Source: Burkholderiaceae bacterium
Lineage (GTDB): Bacteria; Pseudomonadota; Gammaproteobacteria; Burkholderiales; Burkholderiaceae_C
NCBI GenBank assembly: GCA_913776825.1
Contig: CAJYPV010000020.1
Location: 144,192 to 208,191 of the forward strand
Direction: 5' to 3'
DNA length: 64,000 nucleotides
The notes under the pieces were generated by a model. That model saw nothing but the letters and a program-made list of their open reading frames with translations, was not told the DNA's origin and did not search any database. A program made the translations under genes and the position numbers. Below, in pieces: positions 34,559 through 42,809 of this stretch (its first letter is position 1; each line of letters starts with the position of its first letter).

Positions 34559-35969
34559 GGATCGGCAGGACCAGACGCAGCCAGAGACCGCCCATCGGCG
34601 AGGCCAACGCATCGATGCGGCCTTCGTGGGCCTCGGCGATGCGCTGGCAGATCGACAGGCCCAGGCCGGAACCGCCGCTGCGTCGACTGCGCGACGGCTC
34701 GACCCGATAGAAGCGCTCGAACAGGCGCGGCAGATGTTCCGCATCGACGCCGGGCGCGGTGTCCTGCACATCGATCACCGCCTGCCGGCCCTGGCGCTGG
34801 ACGCTGATCTGCAGCGCGCCGCCGGCGTCGGTGTAGCGGCAGCTGTTCTCGATCAGATTGCCCATCAACTGGCGCAATCGGCGCTCGTCGCCGAAGACCA
34901 TCACCGGATCGGTCGGCAGATCCAGTCGCAGTGTCAGGCCGCTGCCGTGCAGGCGTTCCTTGAAGGCGCCGGCCGCGATGCCGACCAGCTCGCGCAGGTC
35001 GACCGCCGCCTTGCGGTAGGCGAGGGCGCCCACATCCGCCAGCGACAGCTCATGCAGGTCGTCGACCAGCTTGTGCAGGATGCCGACTTCACCGCGCAGC
35101 GAGCGCAGCGCTTGCGCGTCCAGGCGGCGCAGGCCATCTTCCAGCGCTTCCAGCTCGCCGTTGAGCACGCCCAGCGGCGTGCGCAGCTCATGCGAGACAT
35201 CGGCCATGAACTCCCGCCGCATCGCTTCATTGCGATGCAGGGTCAGCGCGAGCTGATTGAAGTCGCGCGACAGGCGGGCGATGTCGTCATCGCCCTCGGT
35301 CTCGGGCACGCGCACCTGGAAGTCGCCCGCCGCCAGCCGGTGGGTGGCCTCCGCGACGCGCCGCACCGGACGCAGCAGGCGACGGGTCGCCCAGAAGGCC
35401 ACGCCCCCGGCCAGCAGCACGGCGGCGGCGCCGACGATCCAGCCGGAGCGCAACTGCGCATCGTAGAAATGCTTTTCCGCGCCGGGGCTGACCGATTCGA
35501 TCGGCGTCAGCGTGAGCCACCCCACGGTCAGGCCGTCCACGATGATGGGCCGCTCGACAGCCCGCTCCGACGGCCCGGCATAGCCGGCGATGCGCTCCCG
35601 GTCTTCATTGAACAAGGTGAAGCGGCGGGTGGCGCCGGTCAGGTCGGCGGGGCCGAACTTGACCGCGCCCATCTCGGCCTCGGGCACCAGCGGGCGCAGC
35701 AGGCGGCCCCAGAGCTCCGGCCTCTCGATCAGGAAATCCCAGCTGCGGCCGTGCTCCCGGTAGCCGGCGGTGACGCTGGTGCGGGCCAGCTCCAGCCGGT
35801 TGACCGCCTGCTCATTCAGATAGCCGATGAAATTGCGGCTGAGGTTGAGGTGGGAGAACACGCCCATCGCCAGCGCGACCGCCATGGCGGTGCTGAGAAC
35901 GGCGGCAAACAGCCGGGCGGTGAGGTTGAACTGGAGCTTCATAAGCGGGTCGAGGGGGCGGCGCATCAT
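34551..35969 (-). CDS. BaeS-like sensor histidine kinase
   Basis: Envelope-stress kinase of 472 residues. TM1 is at about 17-38, a periplasmic sensor (about 40-175) contains GYREHGRSWDFLIERPELW as in BaeS, and TM2 is near 178-198. HAMP follows (RRLLRPVRRVAEATHRLAAGDF), with the phospho-acceptor His in FMADVSHELRTPLGVL, N box LMGNLIENSCRYTDAGG and G box GGSGLGLSICQRIAEAHEG. The start may be 35969 (GAGGAG upstream) or the ATG at 35942. It is divergent from the efflux operon with a 90-base gap and overlaps its response regulator gene. BaeS homologues sense envelope damage or toxic compounds and induce RND pumps. Confidence 0.92.
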   Translation of the reverse strand: MMRRPLDPLMKLQFNLTARLFAAVLSTAMAVALAMGVFSHLNLSRNFIGYLNEQAVNRLELARTSVTAGYREHGRSWDFLIERPELWGRLLRPLVPEAEMGAVKFGPADLTGATRRFTLFNEDRERIAGYAGPSERAVERPIIVDGLTVGWLTLTPIESVSPGAEKHFYDAQLRSGWIVGAAAVLLAGGVAFWATRRLLRPVRRVAEATHRLAAGDFQVRVPETEGDDDIARLSRDFNQLALTLHRNEAMRREFMADVSHELRTPLGVLNGELEALEDGLRRLDAQALRSLRGEVGILHKLVDDLHELSLADVGALAYRKAAVDLRELVGIAAGAFKERLHGSGLTLRLDLPTDPVMVFGDERRLRQLMGNLIENSCRYTDAGGALQISVQRQGRQAVIDVQDTAPGVDAEHLPRLFERFYRVEPSRSRRSGGSGLGLSICQRIAEAHEGRIDALASPMGGLWLRLVLPIHD

Positions 35970-36059
35970 GACCGTTGGGCGCTCCTCGGATCAAGCAAGC
36001 CCCGGCAGCGGGGGCGACCTTCAAGGTCTCTCCACATTCTGCGGTCAGGATGTGCGGCC

Positions 36060-37334
36060 ATGCTGAAGCTTCTCACACCCCGCGCCGTGCTCCGACCTTC
36101 GCTCTGGACGATCCTGCCCCTCCTGCCCGTGGCCGCCCTGTTGTTGACGGCCTGTTCCGACCGCAAGGCCGAGTCGCCGGCCGGCAAGGGCGCGCCGCCG
36201 GAAGTCGGCGTGGTGATCGTGAGCGCGCAGGATGCGCCGCTGTCGCTGGAGCTGCCGGGCCGGCTGTCGGCCAGCCAGGTGGCCGAGATCCGGCCGCAGG
36301 TCACCGGCATCGTGCTCAAGCGGCTGTTCACCGAGGGCTCGATGGTCCGCGCCGGCCAGCCGCTCTATCAGCTGGACGCCGCCAGCTATGAGGCGGAACG
36401 CGCCCGCACCGCGGCCGCGCTGCAGAAGGCCGAGGCCCAGGCCAGCGTGGCCCGCACCCGTGCCGAACGGGATGCCGAATTGCTGAAGGCCGATGCGCTG
36501 AGCCGCCAGGCCGCGGACGACAGCGCCAGCGCCCAGCGTCAGGCCCAGGCCGATGTGGCGGTGGCCCGCGCCGCGCTGGATGCCGCGCGCGTCCAACTGG
36601 ATCGCACCCGTATCAGCGCGCCGATCTCCGGACGGATCGAGGTCTCCACCGTCACCGCCGGTGCGCTCGTGACCGCCAATCAGACGCAGGTGCTGACGAC
36701 GGTGCAGCAACTCGATCCGATGTATGTGGACATCGTCCAGAGCAGCGCCGAAATGCTGGCGCTGCGCAGCCAGCTCGACGGCGACACCGGCAGCCGTCAG
36801 ATCCGCGTCGTGCTGGAAGACGGCAGCGTGCATCCGCAGGCCGGCCAGTTGCAGGTCAGCGGCGTGACCGTGGACCGCGGCACCGGCGCGGTGACCTTGC
36901 GCGCCACGGTGCCGAATCCGACCGGCACCTTGCTGCCCGGCATGGTGGTGCGGGCCAAGCTGCTGGCCGGTGTGGACCGCGAAGCGATCCTGGTGCCGCA
37001 GCAGGGCGTGAGCCGCTCGCCCACCGGCGAGGCGACCGCGCTGGTGGTGGGTGAGGGCAACAAGACCGAAACCCGCCGGCTGGTGCTCAAGCGCGCGCTG
37101 GGCAATCAGTGGCTGGTGAGCAGCGGCTTGAAGGTCGGCGACAAGCTGGTCGTCGAAGGCCTGCAGCGGGTCCGCGCCAACCAGGTGGTGACGCCGGTGC
37201 CGGCCGGCACGAGCAATCGCAAGAAGGCCGGAGCGGCGGGGGCTGCCGCATCATCGGGTGCATCAGCGGCGACGGCGGATGCCGCGGCGTCCGGCGTCCC
37301 GGCGGGCGCCGCCAGCCAGGGCGGGAGCCGCTGA
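36060..37334 (+). CDS. RND efflux periplasmic adaptor lipoprotein
   Basis: Membrane-fusion protein of 424 residues in the AcrA/AdeA group. Signal and lipobox are LLPVAALLLTACSD. The lipoyl half-motifs EIRPQVTGIVLKRLFTEGSMVRAGQPLYQLD and LDRTRISAPISGRIEVSTVTAGALV flank an alpha-hairpin (about 105-175). The beta-barrel and membrane-proximal domains follow, ending in an Ala/Ser-rich tail. The open frame extends far upstream, antisense to the kinase gene, but the lipoprotein signal fixes the ATG at 36060. It is first in a three-gene pump operon, its stop overlapping the permease start (TGATG). Confidence 0.94.
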   Translation: MLKLLTPRAVLRPSLWTILPLLPVAALLLTACSDRKAESPAGKGAPPEVGVVIVSAQDAPLSLELPGRLSASQVAEIRPQVTGIVLKRLFTEGSMVRAGQPLYQLDAASYEAERARTAAALQKAEAQASVARTRAERDAELLKADALSRQAADDSASAQRQAQADVAVARAALDAARVQLDRTRISAPISGRIEVSTVTAGALVTANQTQVLTTVQQLDPMYVDIVQSSAEMLALRSQLDGDTGSRQIRVVLEDGSVHPQAGQLQVSGVTVDRGTGAVTLRATVPNPTGTLLPGMVVRAKLLAGVDREAILVPQQGVSRSPTGEATALVVGEGNKTETRRLVLKRALGNQWLVSSGLKVGDKLVVEGLQRVRANQVVTPVPAGTSNRKKAGAAGAAASSGASAATADAAASGVPAGAASQGGSR

Positions 37335-40300
37335 TGGCTTCGTTCTTCATTGATCGGCCCATTTTTGCGTGGGTCATCGCCATCGTCATCATGCTGGCCG
37401 GTGGCGCGGCGGTGATGACCTTGCCGCTGGAACGCTATCCCGACATCGCGCCGACGCGGATCTCGATCAACACCAGCTATCCCGGCGCATCCGCCAAGGC
37501 GATCGAGGATTCGGTCACCCAGGTGATCGAGCAGAACCTCAAGGGCATCGATGGCTTGTTCTCGATCGAGTCCTCCAGCAATGCGTCCGGCGGTGCGAAC
37601 ACCCAGCTGAGCTTCGTCGCCGGCACGAATCCGGATCTGGCGCAGATGCAGGTTCAGAACAAGGTGTCGCAGTCGCTGTCGCGGCTGCCGCAGGCGGTGC
37701 AGGCGCAGGGCGTGCGGGTGACCAAGGCCGGCTCCGAGCCGCTGATGATCGTGATGCTGACCAGCGACGATCCGTCGGTGACCTCGGCCGATCTGGGGGA
37801 CTACCTGTCCAGCACGCTGCAGGACATCATCAGCCGCATCGAAGGCGTGGGCGACATCAACGTCTTCGGCTCCGGCTATGCGATGCGCATCTGGCTGGAT
37901 CCGGCCAGGTTGCAGCGCTATGCGCTGGTGCCCGGCGATGTGCGCAATGCGCTGCAGGCGCAGAACACCGAAGTCTCGGCCGGCCAGCTCGGCGCGCAGC
38001 CGGCGCCGGAAGGCCAGCGGCTGACGGCCATCATCACCGCGCGGGCCAAGCTGCAGACGCCGGAGCAGTTCCGCAACATCGTGCTGCGGGTGCAGAACGA
38101 TGGCTCGGCGGTGAGGCTCAAGGATGTGGCGCGCGTCGAGCTGGGCCGTGACAGCTACACCACCAACGTGCGCAGCAGCGGCGTGACCGCGGCGGGCATG
38201 GCCATCGTGCCGGCCAGCGGCGCGAATGCGCTCAAGACGGCGGAGCTGGTCAAGGCCAAGTTCGCCGAGCTCGAACCCTTCTTCCCGGCCGGGATGAAGA
38301 TCGCCATCACCTACGACACCACGCCGTTCATCAGCGTGTCCATCGAAGGCGTGGTGCACACCCTGATCGAGGCGATGGTGCTGGTGGTGGCCATCATGTA
38401 CCTCTTCATGCAGAACCTGCGGGCCACGCTGGTGCCGGCGATCGCGGTGCCGGTGGTGCTGCTGGGCACCTTCGGCGTGCTGGCGGTGGCGGGGTATTCG
38501 ATCAACACGCTGACGATGTTCGGTCTGGTGCTGGCCATCGGTCTGCTGGTGGACGACGCCATCGTGGTGGTGGAGAACGTCGAGCGCCTGATGCGCGAAG
38601 AGGGCCTGAGTCCGCGTGATGCCACGCGCGCCAGCATGAAGGAGATCAGCGGCGCGCTGGTCGGCATCGCGGTGGTGCTGTCGGCGGTGTTCATTCCGAT
38701 GGCCTTCTTCGGCGGATCGACCGGCATCATCTATCGCCAGTTCTCGATCACAGTGGTGAGCGCGATGGTGCTGTCGGTGCTGGTGGCGATGAGCCTGTCG
38801 CCCGCGCTCTGCGCCACGCTGCTCAAGCCGGTGCGTCAGGGCGAGCATGCGGCCCACAGCGGTCCGTTCGCCAAACAGCTGGACTGGTTCTTCGGCGGCT
38901 TCAACCGCCAGTTCGACCGCTTCACCGACCGCTATGAACGCCGCGTCGGCTGGCTCACGGCCCGCGGCATTCGCAGCTTCATGGTTTATGTGCTGCTGAT
39001 CGCGGGCCTGGCGGTGCTCTATCGCACGCTGCCGACCTCGTTCCTGCCCGATGAGGACCAGGGCGGGCTGCAGATCCAGGTCCGCATGGCGCCGGGCGCG
39101 ACGGCCGAGCGCATGGAAGCCGTGGCGCAGAGCATCGAGGCCTATCTGGCCGAGCAGAAGGAAGTGCGCTTCTACAACCTGGTGCGCGGCGCCAACGGCG
39201 ACCAGGGCTCTGGCCAGGGCTTCATCCGTCTGACCGACTGGCAGGACCGCAAGGCAAAGAACCAGGGCGCGGGCGCCTTGGCGGAACGCTTCAGCCGCGA
39301 GCTCGGCAAGCGGGTGCGGGATGCCAGCGTCTTCGTGGTGCAGCCGCCCACGGTGCGCGGCCTGGGCGGCAGTTCCGGCATCCAGCTGTTCCTGCAGGAT
39401 CTGGGCGGTGTGGGATCGGAAGCGCTGATTGCGGCGCGCGATCAACTGATCGATGCCGCCAATCGGCATCCGGAACTCAGCCGTGCCCGCACCAACAGCC
39501 TGACCGAAACCCCGCAGCTGCAGATCGACATCGATGACCACAAGGCCGGCACGCTGGGCGTGACGACCTCCATGATCAACGACACGCTGTCGATCGCGCT
39601 GGGCAGCAGCTATGTGAACGACTTCATCGATCGCGGACGCGTCAAGCGGGTGCTGGTGCAGGGCGAGGGCGCTTATCGGGCCGATCCGGACGCGCTGCGG
39701 TATTGGTATGTGCGCAATGCCAGCGGCGAGATGGTGTCCTTCAATGCCTTCGCCAAGGCGAGCTGGATGAATGGTCCGCGTCAGCTGGTGCGCTACAACG
39801 GCAGCGCCGCGTATGAGATCCAGGCCGATGTGCCACCGGGCGTGAGCTCCGGCGCGGCCATGCGGGCGATGGAAGAGGTGCTGCGCGACATGCCCAAGGG
39901 CATCGGCTTCGAATGGTCGGGCCGCAGCTACCAGGAGCGGCTGTCGGGCGACCAGGCGCCGCTGCTGTATGCGGTGTCGGTGCTGTTCATCTTCTTGTGT
40001 CTGGCGGCGCTGTATGAGAGCTGGTCGGTCCCGTTCAGCGTGATGCTGGTGGTGCCGCTGGGCATCATCGGGGCGCTGGCGGCCAGCCATCTGGGCGGGC
40101 AGATGAACGATGTGTTCTTCCAGGTGGGCCTGCTCACGACGGTGGGCTTGTCGGCGAAGAACGCGATCCTGATCGTGGAATTCGCCGAGACGCTGCGAGG
40201 GCAGGGCATGAGCCTGCTCGACGCGACGCTGAAAGCCAGCCGACAGCGTCTGCGGCCGATCCTGATGACCTCGCTGGCCTTCATGATGGGCGTGTTGCCG

Positions 40301-40534
40301 CTGGCCTTCGCCAGTGGCGCCGGCTCGGGCTCGCAGCGCGCGATCGGCGTCGGCGTGCTCGGCGGCATGGCCAGTGCGACCTTGCTCGGCATCTTCTTCG
40401 TGCCGCTGTTCTATCTGTGGGTCAAACAGCGCTTCAGCCGGGCGCATCGGCATCCGGACCAGCCCTCGCCGAACGGCCCTGCCGATGGCCAGGGCGATCG
40501 GCACGGCGACGGAAAGGCGGAGGTGCAGGCATGA
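37334..40534 (+). CDS. RND multidrug efflux permease (HAE1 family)
   Basis: Inner-membrane proton-driven pump of 1066 residues, normal for AcrB-type proteins. It starts MASFFIDRPIFAWVIAIVIM. TM4 carries the proton-relay aspartates in LLVDDAIVVVENVERLM, and TM10 the Lys in GLSAKNAILIVEFAETL. Porter-domain sequences such as NPDLAQMQVQNKVSQSLSRLP and the pseudo-symmetric second half are intact. With the adaptor and outer-membrane factor it should expel hydrophobic drugs, dyes or detergents from periplasm and membrane. Overlaps on both sides (TGATG and ATGA) show tight coupling. The substrate range is not readable. Confidence 0.96.
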   Translation: MASFFIDRPIFAWVIAIVIMLAGGAAVMTLPLERYPDIAPTRISINTSYPGASAKAIEDSVTQVIEQNLKGIDGLFSIESSSNASGGANTQLSFVAGTNPDLAQMQVQNKVSQSLSRLPQAVQAQGVRVTKAGSEPLMIVMLTSDDPSVTSADLGDYLSSTLQDIISRIEGVGDINVFGSGYAMRIWLDPARLQRYALVPGDVRNALQAQNTEVSAGQLGAQPAPEGQRLTAIITARAKLQTPEQFRNIVLRVQNDGSAVRLKDVARVELGRDSYTTNVRSSGVTAAGMAIVPASGANALKTAELVKAKFAELEPFFPAGMKIAITYDTTPFISVSIEGVVHTLIEAMVLVVAIMYLFMQNLRATLVPAIAVPVVLLGTFGVLAVAGYSINTLTMFGLVLAIGLLVDDAIVVVENVERLMREEGLSPRDATRASMKEISGALVGIAVVLSAVFIPMAFFGGSTGIIYRQFSITVVSAMVLSVLVAMSLSPALCATLLKPVRQGEHAAHSGPFAKQLDWFFGGFNRQFDRFTDRYERRVGWLTARGIRSFMVYVLLIAGLAVLYRTLPTSFLPDEDQGGLQIQVRMAPGATAERMEAVAQSIEAYLAEQKEVRFYNLVRGANGDQGSGQGFIRLTDWQDRKAKNQGAGALAERFSRELGKRVRDASVFVVQPPTVRGLGGSSGIQLFLQDLGGVGSEALIAARDQLIDAANRHPELSRARTNSLTETPQLQIDIDDHKAGTLGVTTSMINDTLSIALGSSYVNDFIDRGRVKRVLVQGEGAYRADPDALRYWYVRNASGEMVSFNAFAKASWMNGPRQLVRYNGSAAYEIQADVPPGVSSGAAMRAMEEVLRDMPKGIGFEWSGRSYQERLSGDQAPLLYAVSVLFIFLCLAALYESWSVPFSVMLVVPLGIIGALAASHLGGQMNDVFFQVGLLTTVGLSAKNAILIVEFAETLRGQGMSLLDATLKASRQRLRPILMTSLAFMMGVLPLAFASGAGSGSQRAIGVGVLGGMASATLLGIFFVPLFYLWVKQRFSRAHRHPDQPSPNGPADGQGDRHGDGKAEVQA

Positions 40535-42282
40535 CGCGCGCCTTTCAGACACACGACATGGACCGTGATGAGGGACGGACTGCGGCGGCGTTGACGGGCT
40601 CGACCGCGTCGGAGCGCGCGTTGGCGCTGAACCCGGCCCACGCCGCGCGACGGTCGTTGATTGCTGCGATCGCTGCGATAGCCACGAGCTGGCTCGGGGC
40701 CGCGTTGTTGTCGGCGTGTGGCAGTCTGGTCCCGCCGACCGAGACGCCGCGTCCGCCGCTGCGTGAGGACTTCCGCGTGGCGGATTTGCCGTCAGCGACG
40801 GCGGCGGCGTCGTCGCCGATGGCGGGATCGTCATCGGGCTCTGCTGCAACCTCGACCGCGACCTCGACCTCGACTGCGACCTCATCGGTCGGCGTCACGG
40901 CGACGCCGGCCAGCACGACAGGTTCAACAGGTTCAACAGGTTCAACAGGATCGACAGGATCGGTCTCTGCGACCGGCGCTGCCCGCGCGGCGGATGCCGC
41001 GACGGCCGCTCCTGAATGGCAAGGCTTCTTCGCCGATGCGCGACTCGATCGGGTGGTGGGACTGGCGCTGAGTCAGAACCGCAGCCTGCAGGCGAGTGCG
41101 GCGGCGGTGGAGCGGGTGCGGGCCCAATACCGCATCGCCGAAGCGGATCGGATGCCGGAGCTGTCAGCGGGCGGTTCGGTGACGCGTCAGCGCACCAGCA
41201 ATGGCCAGGGCGCGACGACCACCTATGGCGTCAATCTCGGCCTCGCCAGTTATGAGATCGATCTTTTCAATCGACTGGGCAGCCTGGAAGGCGCCGCGTT
41301 GGCGCGGTTCCTTGCGCAACAGGAAACCCAGCGCAGCGCGCAGCTGAGCCTGGTGGCGGAGGTCGCCAATGCGTGGCTCACCCTGGCAGCGGAGCGCCAG
41401 CGCCTGGCGCTGTCGCAATCGCTGCTGGACAGCCAGCAGCGCAGCCTGAACCTCGCCGAGCGGCAATATCAGTTGGGCGCAACCTCCGGTCTGGTCCGTG
41501 CCCGTGCTCGCACGGCATTCGAGTCGGCGCGCGGGGACGCGGCGCGCAGTGCCAGCGCGGTGGCGCAGGCGCGGCTGCAACTGGAATTGCTGGTCGGCCA
41601 GCCTGTGCCGGAGGACTGGCTGCCAGGCGAGCAGATCACCGGCGATGTGACCGCGCTCCCGGCGATCCCGGGCGGTCTGCCGGCGGATGTGCTGCTGCAA
41701 CGCCCCGATCTGCGTGCGGCGGAGCAGCGTCTGCAGGCCGCGGCATTCGATGTCGGTGCGGCTCGGGCGGCGCGATTCCCGCGTCTGACGCTCACCGCCA
41801 GCGCGGGCACGCGCAGTGCGGATCTGGACGGCCTCTTCAAGAGCGGCAGCGGGGTGTGGAGCCTGGTGCCTCAACTCGATCTGCCGCTGTTCGATGCCGG
41901 CGCGCGCCGGGCGCAGGTGGAGGTCAGCGAGGCGACTCGCCGCGAAGCGCTGGCCACCTACGAGTCCACCGTGCAGTCCGCCTTCCGCGAGGTCGCGGAT
42001 GCCTTGGCCGTCCGTGATCGTTTGTCCGAGCGGCTGGACGCGCAGCAGGCCCAGGTCGATGCGGCGAGCGAGTCGCTGCGGATGGCGGAGAGCAGCTATC
42101 GCTTGGGCGGCAGCAGCCAGTTGGAGCTGCTGGATGCTCAGCGGACATTGGCGACCGCTCAGCAGGGCTTGGTGACGCTGCGGCTGACGGAGCAGTCCAA
42201 TCGCGTGGCGCTGCTGCGGGCGTTGGGTGGTCGGTGGAATGCGGCGGGGTCGGTGCCGAGGGCGTCGGCGATTCAGCCGTAG
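40531..42282 (+). CDS. NodT/OprM-type outer-membrane efflux lipoprotein
   Basis: Outer-membrane channel of 583 residues that completes the tripartite pump. It has a long N-region, then IAAIATSWLGAALLSACGS with lipobox. A Ser/Thr/Ala-rich insertion of about 90 residues (about 80-165, containing STGSTGSTGSTGS) is not found in typical OprM proteins. The TolC-like repeats follow: LDRVVGLALSQNRSLQASAAAVERVRAQYRIA, YEIDLFNRLGSLEGAALARFL, and a second copy after DLPLFDAGARRAQVEVSEA. The start at 40531 overlaps the permease stop. Two large hairpins lie downstream and may end the operon. Confidence 0.93.
   Translation: MTRAFQTHDMDRDEGRTAAALTGSTASERALALNPAHAARRSLIAAIAAIATSWLGAALLSACGSLVPPTETPRPPLREDFRVADLPSATAAASSPMAGSSSGSAATSTATSTSTATSSVGVTATPASTTGSTGSTGSTGSTGSVSATGAARAADAATAAPEWQGFFADARLDRVVGLALSQNRSLQASAAAVERVRAQYRIAEADRMPELSAGGSVTRQRTSNGQGATTTYGVNLGLASYEIDLFNRLGSLEGAALARFLAQQETQRSAQLSLVAEVANAWLTLAAERQRLALSQSLLDSQQRSLNLAERQYQLGATSGLVRARARTAFESARGDAARSASAVAQARLQLELLVGQPVPEDWLPGEQITGDVTALPAIPGGLPADVLLQRPDLRAAEQRLQAAAFDVGAARAARFPRLTLTASAGTRSADLDGLFKSGSGVWSLVPQLDLPLFDAGARRAQVEVSEATRREALATYESTVQSAFREVADALAVRDRLSERLDAQQAQVDAASESLRMAESSYRLGGSSQLELLDAQRTLATAQQGLVTLRLTEQSNRVALLRALGGRWNAAGSVPRASAIQP
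40918..40962 (+). repeat. Five in-frame 9-bp tandem units
   Basis: Three acaggttca and two acaggatcg units encode the Ser-Thr-Gly repeats in the outer-membrane factor. Near-identical copies suggest recent slippage; length changes would stay in frame. Confidence 0.75.
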
Positions 42283-42365
42283 ATTCGGATGCCGGTGGGG
42301 CAGGGGCAGGGGCAGCGGCTTCGGCTTCGGTGGCGGCTGCAGGCACTGCCACCGGTCGAGCAGGC

Positions 42366-42436
42366 GCGGCAGGCACCGGCCCGCCTGTCCGTTCAGGCGC
42401 TCCGCATTCACTCCCAGGCGGGCCGGCGCCTGCCGC
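42366..42436. repeat. Hairpin element A with conserved loop
   Basis: 22-bp stem (42366-42387 with 42415-42436) with a single A.C mismatch. The 27-base loop contains tcaggcgctccgcattc followed by actcc. The same loop core recurs inverted in element B, while the stem sequences are unrelated. Confidence 0.7.
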
Positions 42437-42587
42437 TTGAATCACCGAGCGTGTCGGGCCTTGGCGATGCGCGGCAGGGATGTTGAGCGTGGCTTTCGAG
42501 GTGCGCGACGATCCGTGGACCTGTAGCGGGGCGACGTCCGACGGTTTGCCGGTTTGCCGGTCTGCCGGTTGGCTACACGGTGCCTCG

Positions 42588-42660
42588 GGACGGGGAAGCC
42601 CATGGCCCGTGGAGCGAATGCGGAGCGCCTGAGCGAAGCGGGCCATGGGCTTCTCCGTCC
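42588..42660. repeat. Hairpin element B with conserved loop, opposite orientation
   Basis: 22-bp stem (42588-42609 with 42639-42660), including a perfect 15-bp core gaagcccatggcccg and one G.T pair. The 29-base loop holds gaatgcggagcgcctga, the reverse complement of the loop core of element A. Confidence 0.7.
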
Positions 42661-42809
42661 GCGCTCGGTCCCTCGCATAGGAGCATCCGCAGCCCGGCGC
42701 CTTCGGGTCAGACGGGCGCTGCACCGATTGAGATCGTGGCTCCACCCATGCCCGCTGTGACCATGAAGCGTCGAGCCGGCGCGGCAGGCATCGAGCGTGT
42801 CGGGAACGG

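Larger units (their letters stand above)
42283..42809. other. 527-base gene-free region with hairpin repeats
   Basis: No credible gene. It contains two long hairpins with a shared loop (42366-42436 and 42588-42660) and a short direct repeat of gccggttt/gccggtct around 42548-42570. It separates the efflux operon from a converging lipase-like gene. Confidence 0.6.

Noticed and set aside
34419..36059. Plus-strand open frame of 547 codons before the efflux adaptor
   Set aside because: It lies antisense to the BaeSR-like genes. The adaptor's lipoprotein signal fixes its start at 36060.
37106..40885. Minus-strand open frame of 1259 codons
   Set aside because: It is antisense to the RND permease, whose motifs are complete. 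The His/Arg/Gln-rich translation is typical of a shadow frame in GC-rich DNA.
42366..42660. Integron attC sites or insertion-sequence ends
   Set aside because: No integrase, transposase or target-site duplication is near, and the attC R/L box consensus is not visible.
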